Assembly: GCA_039654915.1 (NCBI GenBank)
Contig: CM077600.1
Coordinates: 41,958,492-42,022,491 of the forward strand
Source: Aquilaria yunnanensis
Lineage: Eukaryota > Streptophyta > Magnoliopsida > Malvales > Thymelaeaceae
DNA length: 64,000 bases
Reading direction: 5' to 3'
Shown: one piece after another, positions 1 through 11,835 of the stretch
How positions within the stretch are numbered: position 1 is the stretch's first letter
Layout: each line of letters starts with the position of its first letter
Made by a program: the position numbers and the translations under genes
Notes under the pieces: generated by a model
The model's input: only the letters and a program-made list of their open reading frames with translations
What the model was told of the DNA's origin: nothing
Databases searched by the model: none

Positions 1-1239
1 ATATAACACTTTAAACTTAATTAACTAATGAAATTAATTAGATCCAAACAATCAAAACATGTTTTTCCATTTATGTGGAATTTACTCATGAAACTTAAAA
101 AAGTCTCAACACTAGACACATAAAAGGCAATATTAAAGTGAATCAAATGAAGAACAATATATCAATACATAACATGTATGATACTCTTACATATAGAATA
201 CACTTTGTAATTGAGTTATAAACAAATTGTTGTTGTTATGATATATCTTAATGTTGAAACCACTACTAAAATTCTGTCATTTACCAACAGTTATTTCTAA
301 TTGCTGCACATTGGAAATTTTGAATTTTCAACGCATAGTTGTTGATAAATGCGCGTTAGTAAATCGCTTGTTAGAAATCCAGTTACCAATGCACAAAAAT
401 TAAGCCGTTGGTAATTTCCAACGTGAACACATTGGTAATATGTCTGTTGGTAATTACCAATGTGTACACACGTTGGTCAAAGATTAGTAGGTACCAATGA
501 GAAGCTGTTGGAAACTGAAATTTTGTTTTTTTTATTAAAAAGAAAAAATTAAAGTAATTAATATTAAAATTATACATTACACTAAATAAAAATTCAGTAA
601 AAAATTTAAAAATATATAATTTCATAAAAAATAATTAAAATTCAAAAAATTGAAAAAAAATTATTGAAATTCATAAGAGTTTACTAAAAATAATAAAAAA
701 ATTTAAAATTAACAAAAAATTCAAAAATTCAAAAATAAATTCAAAACTTGAAAAATTTAAAATATCATAAAAAATAACTACAAAGTTCACAAAATTTAAG
801 AAATTACTGAATTTCTCAAAAATTTTCCCTAAATTATATACTTAATTTAAAATACACAAAAGTTCCAAAAATTATGATAAATTCAAAAATCAAACTCAAT
901 ATTAACAAAAAATTCAGAAAATGAAAACCAAATAAACAATCAAACAACAGATCTACAAAATCAAACAACCAAAAGCTACAAATTCACAAAAATAACCAAA
1001 TTAACACAAGATCAAAATTGAAATTAGGAAGTAGAGGCGGCAAGGTGAAGAGGGGAGGTGGTGAGGCGAGGGGAGGACGCAAGGAGGCTAAATAACAGCG
1101 AGGAGGCAAGGAGGGCGATTGATGCATGAAGGGTGCTAAGTGGCTGGATTTCTGCAGAGAGGGAGTAAAGGGTGAAAGATGAGGGCGAGGAGACTGAGAG
1201 GTGAGAAACAACAAAGAATGGGGAATGGGAATGAGAGAT

Positions 1240-1262
1240 GGATAGTTAGGGTTTTTATATAG
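1240..1262 (-). promoter_or_regulatory. Internal TATA plus telo-box promoter of CACTA copy 1
   Basis: Read on the minus strand, a TATATA box runs straight into AAAACCCTAAC, a telo-box, and then a CT-rich leader (about 1240 down to 1020). That order is typical of plant 5' leaders. The other two CACTA copies have similar CCCTAA motifs at the same place (about 17743-17760 and 21080-21110). The role as a promoter is inference. Confidence 0.4.
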
Positions 1263-1965
1263 CCAGGTTAGGGTTGTGAGCTTCTTGGGCTTTATGGGCT
1301 TTATGGCTAGGCTAGGGTTATGGGTTTTTCGGGCTTTATGGCTAGGTTATGGTTATGGGTTTTTTTATGAATTATAAATGATAATTAGTTCATTATATAC
1401 ATTAAAACCATAAATTTTAATTTCACTATAAAAATATGTTCATATATATTTTCATACATATTATAAATTGTGTATATATATATATATATACTTATTATTT
1501 TTTTTTTGTTTTAGTCCATGTCTAGGTTAAATTTATTTAGTTTCATGTGTGTTTTTGTTATTTGTAAAGTATCATATGATTGATAGTATTTTATAGAAAT
1601 ACTTTTTTGAGAAATTATAGAAACACTTAAAACTTAGTACAACTAAAGAGTTATAAACTAAGAAAATTTATTATCATTAATTCTTCAATTAAAAAAATTT
1701 AAACCATTTACTTCCAAACATGATAATTATATAAACATGTATATATTTAAATATATTTAAATATAAATATTATATAAAAATTATATAATTGAAAATATCA
1801 ATATGAATATATATAAAAATATAAATATAAATATAAATATAAATATTATTATTATTGCTTCTAATAAAAAATATATAAATATGATACATTATTTAATGTA
1901 TGTATTTATGATATATTTAATGTATATATATGATATTTTTTAAGTACATATTCTTATATATGATA

Positions 1966-2023
<58 letters not shown>

Positions 2024-2024
2024 T
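1966..2024. repeat. TTA trinucleotide microsatellite
   Basis: About 19 uninterrupted TTA units within CACTA copy 1. A matching tract lies at the corresponding place in copy 3. Confidence 0.9.
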
Positions 2025-2131
2025 ATGTGTATGATAATACATATTTTAAATTATAATTATTATTTGTAAAAAATGTTTTAAAAATATTACTTTACTTTCT
2101 AAAATTTTAAAACTATACTTTGTAAAATATA

Positions 2132-2988
2132 TTCTCTTCGTCCCATATTTTTTTGCATCGTATTCCTTTTTGAGCCGTCCCAAATTCTTTACACAATTTC
2201 CCTTTTTGGCAAATTTTAGAGTACAAAATTACAGTTTTACCCTAATTTCACATTCACTATCACTTCCCAATTTCATTTCAAATGCCTGTTCCTCTCATTT
2301 TCTTCACCTGGTTCGATCGATTGGTTTAGCCGCCTCCACCTCTGCCATCGCTTGTCTGCCTTCACTTCTGCCATCGTCTATCTGTCATCCAGTCGCCATC
2401 ATCTTTTCGCTATCATTGGATCAAAATTGATAGATCAAGTTCAAGGCAGCATATCGAGACGAGTCAATGAGACGGGTTAAGGAGGAATGAAGGCCAAAAT
2501 CGAAGACATTTAGGCTGAGAATCATGATCAACATGATTTTATATTCCTATGACTGATCAATGCGACGGATCGACAAATCGATGAGGATGACGCGATGCAT
2601 CGATGGATTGAAGGCAGAATCGACCGAGGCTGGGCAACAGATCAACTAATCGACACCAAGATTCGAGGATGGCAGATGATTCGAGACAGCGGTGGCAGAT
2701 CGAGGATGACGGACGGGGAAGTTGCAGATCAAGAACGGCTCTAATCGGTGGAAATTTAGGTCTAGTCAAGGTTAGGGAAGTAGGCGACGGAGTAATGGGA
2801 ATCAGAGGTTCAAAAATGAGGTTTAGTGAGCAAGCTGGGCAGAGGAGGTTCGGCGATGGCAAAAACAGGCATTAGCAGGTAGAAAGAGGAATAGATGAAG
2901 GGTAAAAATGGAAAGAAGAAGCAAATAGTAGCTTGCCTTGGCTTGTGTACCAAATAGAAATGTTGCTAAAAACGTGGGACAAAAGGAG

Positions 2989-2990
<2 letters not shown>
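2132..2990. mobile_element. Mariner/Stowaway-like element nested in CACTA copy 1
   Basis: The ends are TTCTCTTCGTCCCA and, inverted, TACTCCTTTTGTCCCA. These match the CTCCCTCCGTCCCA-type ends of plant mariner and Stowaway elements. A TA dinucleotide flanks each side (2130-2131 and 2991-2992), the expected target duplication. The interior is GA- and CGAT-rich with no transposase; the short frames at 2170-2430 and 2557-2862 match no known family. CACTA copy 3 lacks this segment after the shared sequence ending ACTTTGTAAAATATA, which serves as an approximate empty site. Confidence 0.65.

Positions 2991-3072
<82 letters not shown>
2989..3072. repeat. TAA / TTA microsatellite
   Basis: A TAA tract switches to a TTA tract at about 3023, so the array is an imperfect inverted microsatellite. 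It directly abuts the right end of the mariner-like element. Confidence 0.85.
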
Positions 3073-3689
3073 AATATAATAATTTATATTTAAAATATGT
3101 CATATAATAATCATATATAAAATTATACTATATAATATTTATCAACGGTTTGATGTGGTAATAATTACTAACAGTCTGACGCATTGGTAATTTGCTCATT
3201 GAAAAATAGTTGATTTACCAAAGTGTCAGATCATTGGTAAATTACCAACAGGTTTGACTGTTGGTAAATTTAATATTTTTTTATCAATGGTCTGATGCAT
3301 TGGTAATTACTAACAGTCAGGCTATTGGTAATTTGCCGTTGGAAAAACTAGTTTTTTTAGTAATGAACATTTTTAAGTTTCATGTGTAGTTTGTAAGTTC
3401 CACATAAATTAAAAATATATTTTGATCATTTGAATTTAATTAATTTCATAAATTAATTAAAATTCGAAGATTTGTGAGTCTTCCAACAATAGTGTCTTTT
3501 GCAAGGAACACATTTCTTCTTGAATAATTATGTCTAATCTAAAAAACACATAATTATGAATGTTTGTGTCCATACGAGAAGAGTTATGCTTTTTATTTTT
3601 TTTATATAAATGAGTCATTTTATGAATTTGAGTGAGATTTTTCATAAAATAATAATGTATCCTAGAAGCATTTTTGCTGCACTTTAGCA

Positions 3690-5330
3690 GTTGTAACCAA
3701 AGTGTAGGTTGTCGCAAGTAATAAAATCTTGGAAGTCTGATTGTCGAACCACAAGGAAGTGAATTAAAAAATATAAATTACAGATTTTTAATAAATAACG
3801 TTTTCGTGAAAGGTGTGAACAAGTGTTGATTAAAAATTTAAATTAAAATAAAATAGCTAAGGTTAGGGGATTCACTTTTAGTATATCGGTTATGATTAAT
3901 TTTAGTCTATTTTACCACTCAATTGGGATCCACACATACAGGAGTTCTCAATCGGGGAATTTAGTTAGTATTAACTTTTATTGATCTTAAAACGCCAACG
4001 CTTGCTAATGGGTTCAAGTATTTATCACGTCAACCTTTGTCCACAATAGCTCAAGATTCAAATATAGCCGGTAAGCCACATTCTACAGAAGGAATCAAGT
4101 AACCTTTGTGCCAATGATTGACTATGATAAATCAAGACTCCCACTTAATGAGGGAAGTTAAATAGATTAAGAAAGAAAATATTGTTAACATTGTGATCCA
4201 ATCAAATCAATCATAACCTTTATACTAAAAGCTTCACCTTTTCATCTTAGCAAAAGGAATATTAATTAGCCATGATAAAAGTAAACAATATATATAAAAA
4301 ATATGAAATGAACATGAATTAAAAGATCAAAAGAAGAACAAGAAGAAGAATGAGAAAATACTTAGATAGAGCTTCAGTATTGACAACAAGAACAAAACCA
4401 AAGAGAAAAAAGCTAACTTTGATACAAAAACATAAATAAGGCCTAAGAAATGATATCCTTCACCCTCCCCCCAAGGTGCCTATTTATAAATTTTTTGGGG
4501 TAAGTGAAATGGTAAAATGAAATAGTGAAATATAGGTGAATACAAATCAACAATGGCAGGTTATAACTTTTTTTAATTTTTTTACCAATCATACACATCA
4601 AATTAGCTCTTCTTTAAAGCACAAGATTTGTAGATCTCTTTTTTAGCTTCAAATCAATGACTTGCTCATTCAAATTGGACATCTGTAGCTCAAATTATGA
4701 TTTTTCTACCGAAACTGTTCTTCAACACACAAAAGAACAAATGGTCTCATCTATAATCAGATTTCAGCAATAAAAATGATCTAACTAGCTCATGGGATGA
4801 AGCAGAGTTGAAGATCTATGTGTTGGCTTTCAGAGAATTTGGAATTACTCAGTTCCGACATCTACAACTTCAGCTATGATTTTTCTCGTGAAGGGTCGCC
4901 AAATGATGATTTTACCTACATAAAAAATAATTATTTAATATTAATGAATAGTGAAAATGAGTATGAACAGTAAAATACGTGTATGAATAGTGAGTATGTG
5001 AATAGTAAGTAAAAATGCGTGAATACTAACCTGATGGAAAAATGCTTAGAATAAAGAAATTAATCATATTCAAAGTATATAATGATGATTTAAACTCTTA
5101 ATAGCAATACACTTATGAGTTTTCATCAATATTCTTGATACTTTATGGTTGAGGAATAATTGTCTTTAAGAAAGTGAATTTATTTCATACCTCAAAGCCT
5201 TGCTTCATCTTTGTTATTCTTTATTTTTCTAACAACCTAAAGATAGAATTATTGAATAGAGATGCAAGTGAATATTGATGTTAAAAATATGCTCTATCAA
5301 TTTGGAGTAGGAGTTCACATTTTTTAAACT
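3690..5330. repeat. Unclassified dispersed-repeat-like sequence
   Basis: No coding capacity is visible. The stretch opening TGTCGCAAGTAATAAAATC and continuing with GTCGAACCACAAGGAAG resembles a sequence style often seen in plant gypsy-type long terminal or internal regions. That is recall, not a match made here. A run of short GAATAGTGAGTAT-like repeats lies at 4940-5030. No termini or target duplication could be found. The 320 bases before it (3369-3690) show nothing recognisable. Confidence 0.3.
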
Positions 5331-5798
5331 TGAAAGGCTATGTCATTATGGAATTTCCACAAACAATTTACCATTACAATTGTTCTATGATTTTGATACT
5401 GGTGTGTCAATTCAAATAGTGAATGTTTGACTCTATATGATGATTAATCATTATTTGTTCTTTATTGAGTAGGCAATTGAAAGACTCATTTTGATTGAGT
5501 TTGAATATGATGAGAAAATTTGACAACATAAAGCCACATGTGTAACCATCATTAGTTGTTTAAGCTTTATACAATTTGACGTAAAAAAAAAAAATTCTTC
5601 ATAGTTGAGTGAGCCAATTCTACTTCAGTTTGATTGGATCAGTCAAAAAAATATTTATGGCTAATGAAAATCGTCAAATAATATTGATAAAATTGTTACT
5701 AAAAAAAAATATAAAAATACTATTGGTAGTCTGATGCGCAATACCATTAATTGTATGAGAGTATATATAGCATATGTTATTTGTAATATACAAGCAAA

Positions 5799-6328
5799 CA
5801 GTGGCAAAACCATATAGAGGTAGGGGTGCTGTTGCTCCTTCCCTTCCCGAGAATTTTGAAATTTCATAAATATGAGGTACTATGTTGGTTATCGTGTAAG
5901 AAGTTAAAGACCAAATTTGAGTTTTGCCCCCTGAATTGGTCGAAAAATATTAAAAAGTTAAATAGCGCCAACAGTCCTAATCTTTACTTTATATTGCAAA
6001 TTCATCCATAACCTTTCTATCATTGCATATCCGTCCCAAACCTTTGTCTAATTTGCTTCTCTCTCAACATCACTCTATCTGACTCTTTCTCTGTCTTCTA
6101 CTCTACCTCAGTGATTATTAATCAAAATAAAGTAATTATTTTACTAATTTTTATTTAGAATATATGTTATTTGAATACTATATTGCACCTAATAATTATT
6201 TAAATATTTTTTTATAAAAGTGAATTTTTTTAAATAATTATTTAAATAATATTTTTCTCTTAGGTTCTAGCCATCACTTGTCTCACCTCCGCCTAGCCCC
6301 CAAACCTAAAAGCCTGGTTCTGCCACTG
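5799..6328. mobile_element. hAT-type MITE, 530 bp
   Basis: The element begins CAGTGGCAAAACCA and ends TGGTTCTGCCACTG, a near-perfect inverted pair. It is flanked by an 8-bp duplication with one mismatch: CAAGCAAA at 5791-5798 and TAAGCAAA at 6329-6336. CAGTGGC-type ends with 8-bp duplications are characteristic of hAT MITEs. No transposase lies inside. Confidence 0.8.
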
Positions 6329-6336
6329 TAAGCAAA

Positions 6337-8838
6337 CGAGCATTTGAAAGCAATTTCAAGAGTTTTAGGATATTAATTGCTAAGAACAAAAGATTTGAAG
6401 TTGTTCTATTCAAACTACCATCTTGTGTTAAAAAGATGTTCTGATAGAAATAGAATGATAAATACTAATGACAAGAGATTAGTGGTAGGTGGATATTTGT
6501 TATGTGTTAATGCCATAATCTTGGCAGTTAATAAAAAATTTGTATTGTTAATTGGTGTCAAAGTTTATTACTTTGGTTGTATGAGATAATGGAGTAGAAT
6601 GACAACTTAAGAATGTTATCTGAAACAAAGTTGTTACCACAACCATTGTGATTATTTCTATGTACTGTGATATTGAGAATACTATGTTGAAAACATATAA
6701 CGAAGTGTACAATGGGAAGTCTAGACATATTAGTACATGACATGAGACTTCATATTGGTACATGAGATGATCATGTCTACAATTAATATTAAATAAAGTG
6801 ATCACTATTATTTATGTAAAATTTGAACATAATCTAGTAGAATTTTGGTCATCTCTACAATGAGAAAAATGAGATTTAAATCCTTACTTAAAAAACCTAT
6901 AATGGAAGCCCAACTTTAAATTAGTTTTAAATTAGTTAAACACTAAGTCTGAAGTATAATGGGTGAAAATAAGTTATAGTTATATTCTTGTGTGCACTAA
7001 ATCTACATCTTATAACTAGTGCAAATAGTTGATGCAATTGCTGATGAGTTTCAACTCTTAATGAAGTTACTGCAATTTGTGTCTGGCTATAAGCATCTCA
7101 GACAAATTAAATGATGAAACTCTATATATGGAATATCAAAGTGATGCCGCTTTAATTAAGAAGATCAAATAATTTCTTATAAATATTATAGAATCCAATA
7201 TTAGCGCATAATTAAGGCAATGCATAATGGTGCTAATAAGATAGAAGAAAAAGTCTCAATTAAAATTTGACAAGCATTATGTACGTTATATTTCTAGTTC
7301 TAATACAAGAAATTGATATTCAAAGTTTTGTTGACTTCATTAGAACTTCGAGATATGTAAATTAATTGAATGTTCAAATTGAAGATATCATCTCGTATGT
7401 ATATAGTACATTGTCTGGTGGAAGTTATTGTGTGTAACTTTCAAACTAATAGGGAATTGTTTAGACTAATTCGACAACCATCAGATCTAATTCAGATCAT
7501 GTGTAGCATATACCAACAATCCAATTGAATTTTACAATGATACTTACTTACAGATACACAATTATTGATAGAAAAAGAAATTAAAAAAAATAAAATTTTG
7601 AAGCGAAAAGATTTAATCTTTGATAGGCTCCAATTGGTAAACAATCGTATCCACATGTAACCAATTTTGGTTAACCTTTTGGGCAAATAACTTCTTCATT
7701 CAAGCAAAAGAAATGCTGTTACATCAACGGAGAAGGAAAAAATAAATAAATAAAATGTAATCAGCTTCTTAACTCTACTAATATTGCACTGTTTAGATTC
7801 TAGTACACAGGTTGAAGAATTAGAGGCATTTATATTATCTATATATAAATATCCAACCTAACAATGAAATTGGACCAGATGTTTGGTCTAAAAAAAAAGG
7901 TGGACCAGATGTGAGAGTCCTTGAAAGTAGGGTTTAGAATCTTTAGATTGATGATGATTATGATGATGATGATACGGCGAATTTATATGACGATGGTGAG
8001 GCTGGGCTGAAGCGGCTCCCCGGGAGCTTTGTAAGCCGCGGGACCCCGCATCAGCCATTAGCCGAGCCAGGCCGAGTAACCTGTGGCGGCTCAATTGGGT
8101 CCAAAACAAAACTACGTCACGCTCTGTCGACGGGATGACGTCACTACCCCAATCAAGGATTCTCCCAAGGCCACGTGACGGAATTATTGACACCAGGAAA
8201 GCTCCTCGCACTTGATTCCTCCCTACTACGCTCCACCTTTGCTCACGCCTCCTCATCTGTATATTTACCCCAACGGATAAAAAGGAAAGTTCATTTCCAG
8301 ACGATAAAAAAAAAATTGAATAACCTATCTATAAAAAAAAGTGCAGTTTTTTTTATAATTGAGATCCGCCTTATATCCCACATTATTTATAGTATTTATT
8401 ATTATGAATCATCTTAAATCTTTATAACATTAGTAAATTATTTTATCATATTATCATTCAAGCTATTATTTTAATGTTAATTTTTTCTATTTATTTATTT
8501 ATGAACAAAAAATAAACAATAAAAGTAAAGATAACACAGAAATATTTCTTAATCTCTGCACCAAACCTAAATATTTTAAAGAGTTCAAAACAGAAATATG
8601 AATTATAAGTTTGATATAAAAGGAAAAAAAAATGAGTGGCCATTTAAGGAATAAGGAGTCAGGTGAATTTTTTGTCACCGTAAATACTTGGACCTTACCC
8701 CGCAGAGTATGGATACGCAGCTATTATGCATTTAAAGTTATTACTTGGACCAAATTTTAAATGCAACGTTCTATTAAGTACAATGAGAATTGTGAAGAGC
8801 AAGTCTCCATTCTCCATAAATCGTTTATGCCAGTAAGA
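6337..8838. other. Intergenic, no gene recognised
   Basis: AT-rich sequence with only short frames of no recognisable family. One GC-rich island at about 7960-8260 stands out; its ACGT elements are listed separately. A 122-codon minus-strand frame across the island (7888-8256) has no family signature and reads as chance. Confidence 0.5.
8113..8177. promoter_or_regulatory. Cluster of three ACGT-core (bZIP-type) elements
   Basis: Within 65 bp there are TACGTCAC (8113-8120), the palindrome TGACGTCA (8136-8143) and the G-box palindrome CACGTG (8172-8177). ACGT-core boxes bind plant bZIP factors, and G-boxes also bind bHLH factors. The cluster lies in the only GC-rich island for several kilobases, which suggests a promoter. 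No gene could be attached to it on either strand. Confidence 0.4.
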
Positions 8839-8849
8839 AGTGTTTCAGA

Positions 8850-10372
8850 TCTATATGATTTGGAAGAAAGAGGATGAAAAATTAAACTTAAGATCTAAAC
8901 AATTTTTTCCCGCCACAAATTGTTGATCTTATTCTTCAAACCCCTTCTCCCACTAACATGATTAATCGTGATTCAATTTTTTGGCCTGGAAGTGCTTCTG
9001 GCTCATTTAATGTAAAGCGGGGCCATAATTTTGAGCTTTGAAAGAAGTCAATTGATATTTTTTTCTCATGCTAGAAACTCATCGAGTGGTGCTTCATGTT
9101 CGGATTTTTCGACTATTCTCAAATTGATTTGGAGTCAATTCATTTTAACTTAAATCAATTGAATCTAAAATGACTTATTTTTATTTTTAATTTTTTTTCT
9201 TAAACTAATTTGAAACTAAATTTTATGATGTTATTAAATTTCTATGAATTTTTTTAAAACCTAAAACTAGAAAAATTTGTAAAAATTTACTAAGATTATA
9301 AAAATTATATTTCAACGGATTATTACACCTACTTAATATTCTATTTTAAATAAAATTAATTGCAAGTAAAAAAAATGTGAAAATAAAAATAAATCATTTT
9401 GGATTAAGTTGAAATAAATTAGATTTTGGGCTTCTCAAATTCCGCAAAAATTTAAATCCTTATTGTGGAAATGTTTATCACAGGCTCTTCCAACAAAACA
9501 AATACTAGCAAATCATGGTGGTTTTGCGTATGCCCTTTACCTCCGATGTCATGCCACTTCAGAATCGTTAATTCATCTTTTCTAGAAGTGTTCAGGATCC
9601 CAGGAGTTATGGGGTAATTTTTATTCGTTCCCACCTTCCACAAATTATGTTGAATCCTTTGAATCATGGCTTGCTACCCTATTATCCCACAAGAAACAAT
9701 TCCCTCCAAATTGGCTTAGATTTCTTGTTTCAACACTTTGGAATATTTGTATTGGGAGAAATTAGTGTTTTTTTTCAAAACACTCCTTTTCATGTGTCCT
9801 CTTCGACGGTAAGGCAGGATGAGTTGTTCCTTCAACTTTCCATTACCAGAGATTTTTAGCAAAAGTTCTCCCACTTCCCTTTTAGTCTTCCGCCCACTTT
9901 GTGCCGTTCTTGGGAACATTTCAACAAGCAACCATCTAATGTGAAATCAAACATTTTCATTACTGATGAAGCTTGGCGATGTTCTATTGACTAAGGTGCA
10001 GCATTATGGGTTTGGCTAGGTAAAGATGCTCAACCCTAGCATCAAAAGGGCATTTTAATCCCTCATTGTGACTATGCTCTGGAAGCTAAATTAAGGGCAA
10101 CCCATGCTCCTTTATCATTCACATTGTCTCAATACATCACCTCAACAACGATTTTAATAGACTGCTTTCTCTGACTCTTCAGTTGTTGTCAGGCACACTA
10201 ATAGTTAAGTTCGTCATTTTTTATCTACTTCAATCCATGCTGCTTTAGATGGACTTCATGGATAGGTGCTCGATCATAGTGGTCCCACGATCTAAAATTT
10301 CTCTTGCTCATAATATAGTTATATCTATGTTTCCTTAACTTTTCTCTTATTGTTTTTGAGTATTAAAAAAAA
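8850..10372 (+). mobile_element. 5'-truncated LINE (L1-type), decayed
   Basis: Broken frames encode the C-terminal part of a plant L1 ORF2. At about 8905-9030 is the segment after the reverse transcriptase (motif DSIFWPGSASGSF). At 9430-9640 is the zinc-knuckle region (motif FKSLLWKCLSQALPT). A remnant of the RNase H-like tail follows to about 10300. The copy ends in a short A tract (10364-10373). The 11-bp sequence AGTGTTTCAGA occurs at 8839-8849 and 10373-10383, the expected target duplication. Multiple stops and frameshifts make it inactive. A small inverted-repeat MITE interrupts it at about 9132-9428. Confidence 0.75.
9132..9428. mobile_element. Small inverted-repeat MITE inside the LINE
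   Basis: AT-rich sequence that breaks the LINE frame between KLIW and the following QIPQKFKSL. Its ends are an imperfect inverted pair: TTTTAACTTAAATC on the left and GATTAAGTTGAAAT on the right. The exact edges and the target duplication are uncertain. Confidence 0.5.
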
Positions 10373-10394
10373 AGTGTTTCAGAGATTTTTGATC

Positions 10395-11835
10395 ACTCAT
10401 GTTATAGTGCATGCATGAACTCATCATATCTTGTTGGGAAAATTATAATTTCCTTTGATGTCTAGTTGAAGTTACACGTTGCACCCTTTTATTTGGAAAG
10501 TGTACACTTTGCCCTCTCGTACGTTACTTTTGTCTACATTCCAGTTAGTATTATGGCCCCTACCTGGTGAAGAGTCCAGAATAATCCTTTGGGTGCCAAT
10601 AATATTTTCTCTAAAGGATGGTATAGCCAGCTAAATATAGTCAACCCAGCTGTTAAGTAGGGTGGACAAAGAGATGCCTCGTCAAAGAAGGGCCTAAAAC
10701 AACCCATTAATTTCATCTTGCGAATCGTCGTGTTTTTTTTGTTTTTTTGAATATTTATGCATCTTTTTTAGTTATGATTTTATCATGGAGATTAGTTTAA
10801 CCTGACACAGTTTGATATACAAAAAAAAACCTTGACTTCCAACCTTCTTTCCATCAAACAAGATGAATTTTGGGTCAGCAAAAAAGATAAAAATGTAGAA
10901 AATAGAGGCTTCTTTGAACTGAAATTTTACACTCCTAAAATTGGTTATTAATGCTGCCAAGATCTTGGAAAACAAATTTTAGTTTCTCAACAGATACCTT
11001 TTTTTTATCAAAAATAAGTTTCGGTCCCTTCCAGCAACTCAGAGAACCTATTTCTCTAAACTATATTTGCAACTTTTTTCAGGCATTTTATCAAACACCT
11101 TGTGAATGTACACAATCTACACCAAAAATCCACACCCGATGGGTCAAGGTGAAGGGAAGTTGATGTCACTGCCGGTCCATTACATATGCCTTCGCTGTTT
11201 CCCCCTACTCGGGGAGTTGCTGTTCAGAGCTAACACCAAAAGCCATAATTTCCAGGCTGCTAACTTATCAATAGACCAAAATTGAGCCATATATGAAACC
11301 ATAAAACAACCCAAGTCAGAGGGAGAATTCTTGGCAATGGTTTTCAGTAAACAAAGATCTTCACTGTCACATGCTGACTAAATTGATTATTGAGGCCAAA
11401 ATACAAAAACCTAGCCCCCCTCCCTACCCCGAAACCCAAATCAAAACCCCAACAATTTCTTACAACACTTGGAAATTGATATTGCTCACCTACGGTGCGC
11501 CAGTGAAGGATGACCGACCTCCGTTGACTACAAAATTAGTGAAGAGGAATTTCTTTATGCATCAACCAATGCATCCTGCAACCCAGTACCAGTAGGCCGC
11601 TAAAACGCTTGACAAGGAACGTACCCAGGGGTAAATTTGGGTTCAAATTCGTGAACTTGGGTGGGGCCCATCAAGCTAACGGAGTCCAGTAGGAGGTGAA
11701 GAACTAAGGGGCAAAGTGTATGTTACCAACCAAAAAGGGGGTAAAATGTAATTTTTATGGAACATCGGGAGACAATTGTAATTTGCACTATTTTGGTAGA
11801 ATCCATGCATGAAGTCACGGCATGATATTCGAGCA
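10395..11835. mobile_element. MULE-like element with about 130-bp inverted repeats
   Basis: About 10400-10520 is an imperfect inverted copy of about 11690-11830. Shared blocks include CATGCATG near the outside, AAATTATAATT / AAATTACAATT, and TACACTTTGCCC on the inside. Long degenerate terminal repeats fit Mutator-like elements. The expected 8-9-bp duplication was not found, so the edges are approximate. The interior (10530-11680) has no recognisable gene. It sits directly against the right target duplication of the LINE. Confidence 0.5.

Larger units (their letters stand above)
261..3365. mobile_element. Non-autonomous CACTA-like transposon, copy 1
   Basis: The left end reads CACTACTAAAATTC and the right end, inverted, reads CATTACTAAAAAAAC. 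A 3-bp duplication AAC flanks both (258-260 and 3366-3368). Both arms (about 280-510 and 3140-3350) are packed with short direct and inverted copies of a TTGGTAA / TTACCAA / CCAACG motif, the subterminal repeats typical of CACTA elements, where transposase binds. No transposase is recognisable. The core holds a GA-rich tract (about 1020-1210), an internal promoter-like site on the minus strand, long TTA microsatellites, and a nested mariner-like element (2132-2990). Copy 3 (19939-25228) shares the arms and the ATTTAATGTATGTATTTATG stretch, so the two are one family. Confidence 0.8.

Noticed and set aside
7888..8256. 122-codon minus-strand frame
   Set aside because: No domain, odd codon mix and a His-rich run from a GAT repeat; it is better explained as a GC-rich regulatory island.
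11071..11102. KVFDKMPEK on the minus strand, like a pentatricopeptide-repeat motif
   Set aside because: Only nine residues match, there is no neighbouring repeat, and it is inside a MULE-like interior; too short to call a captured PPR fragment.
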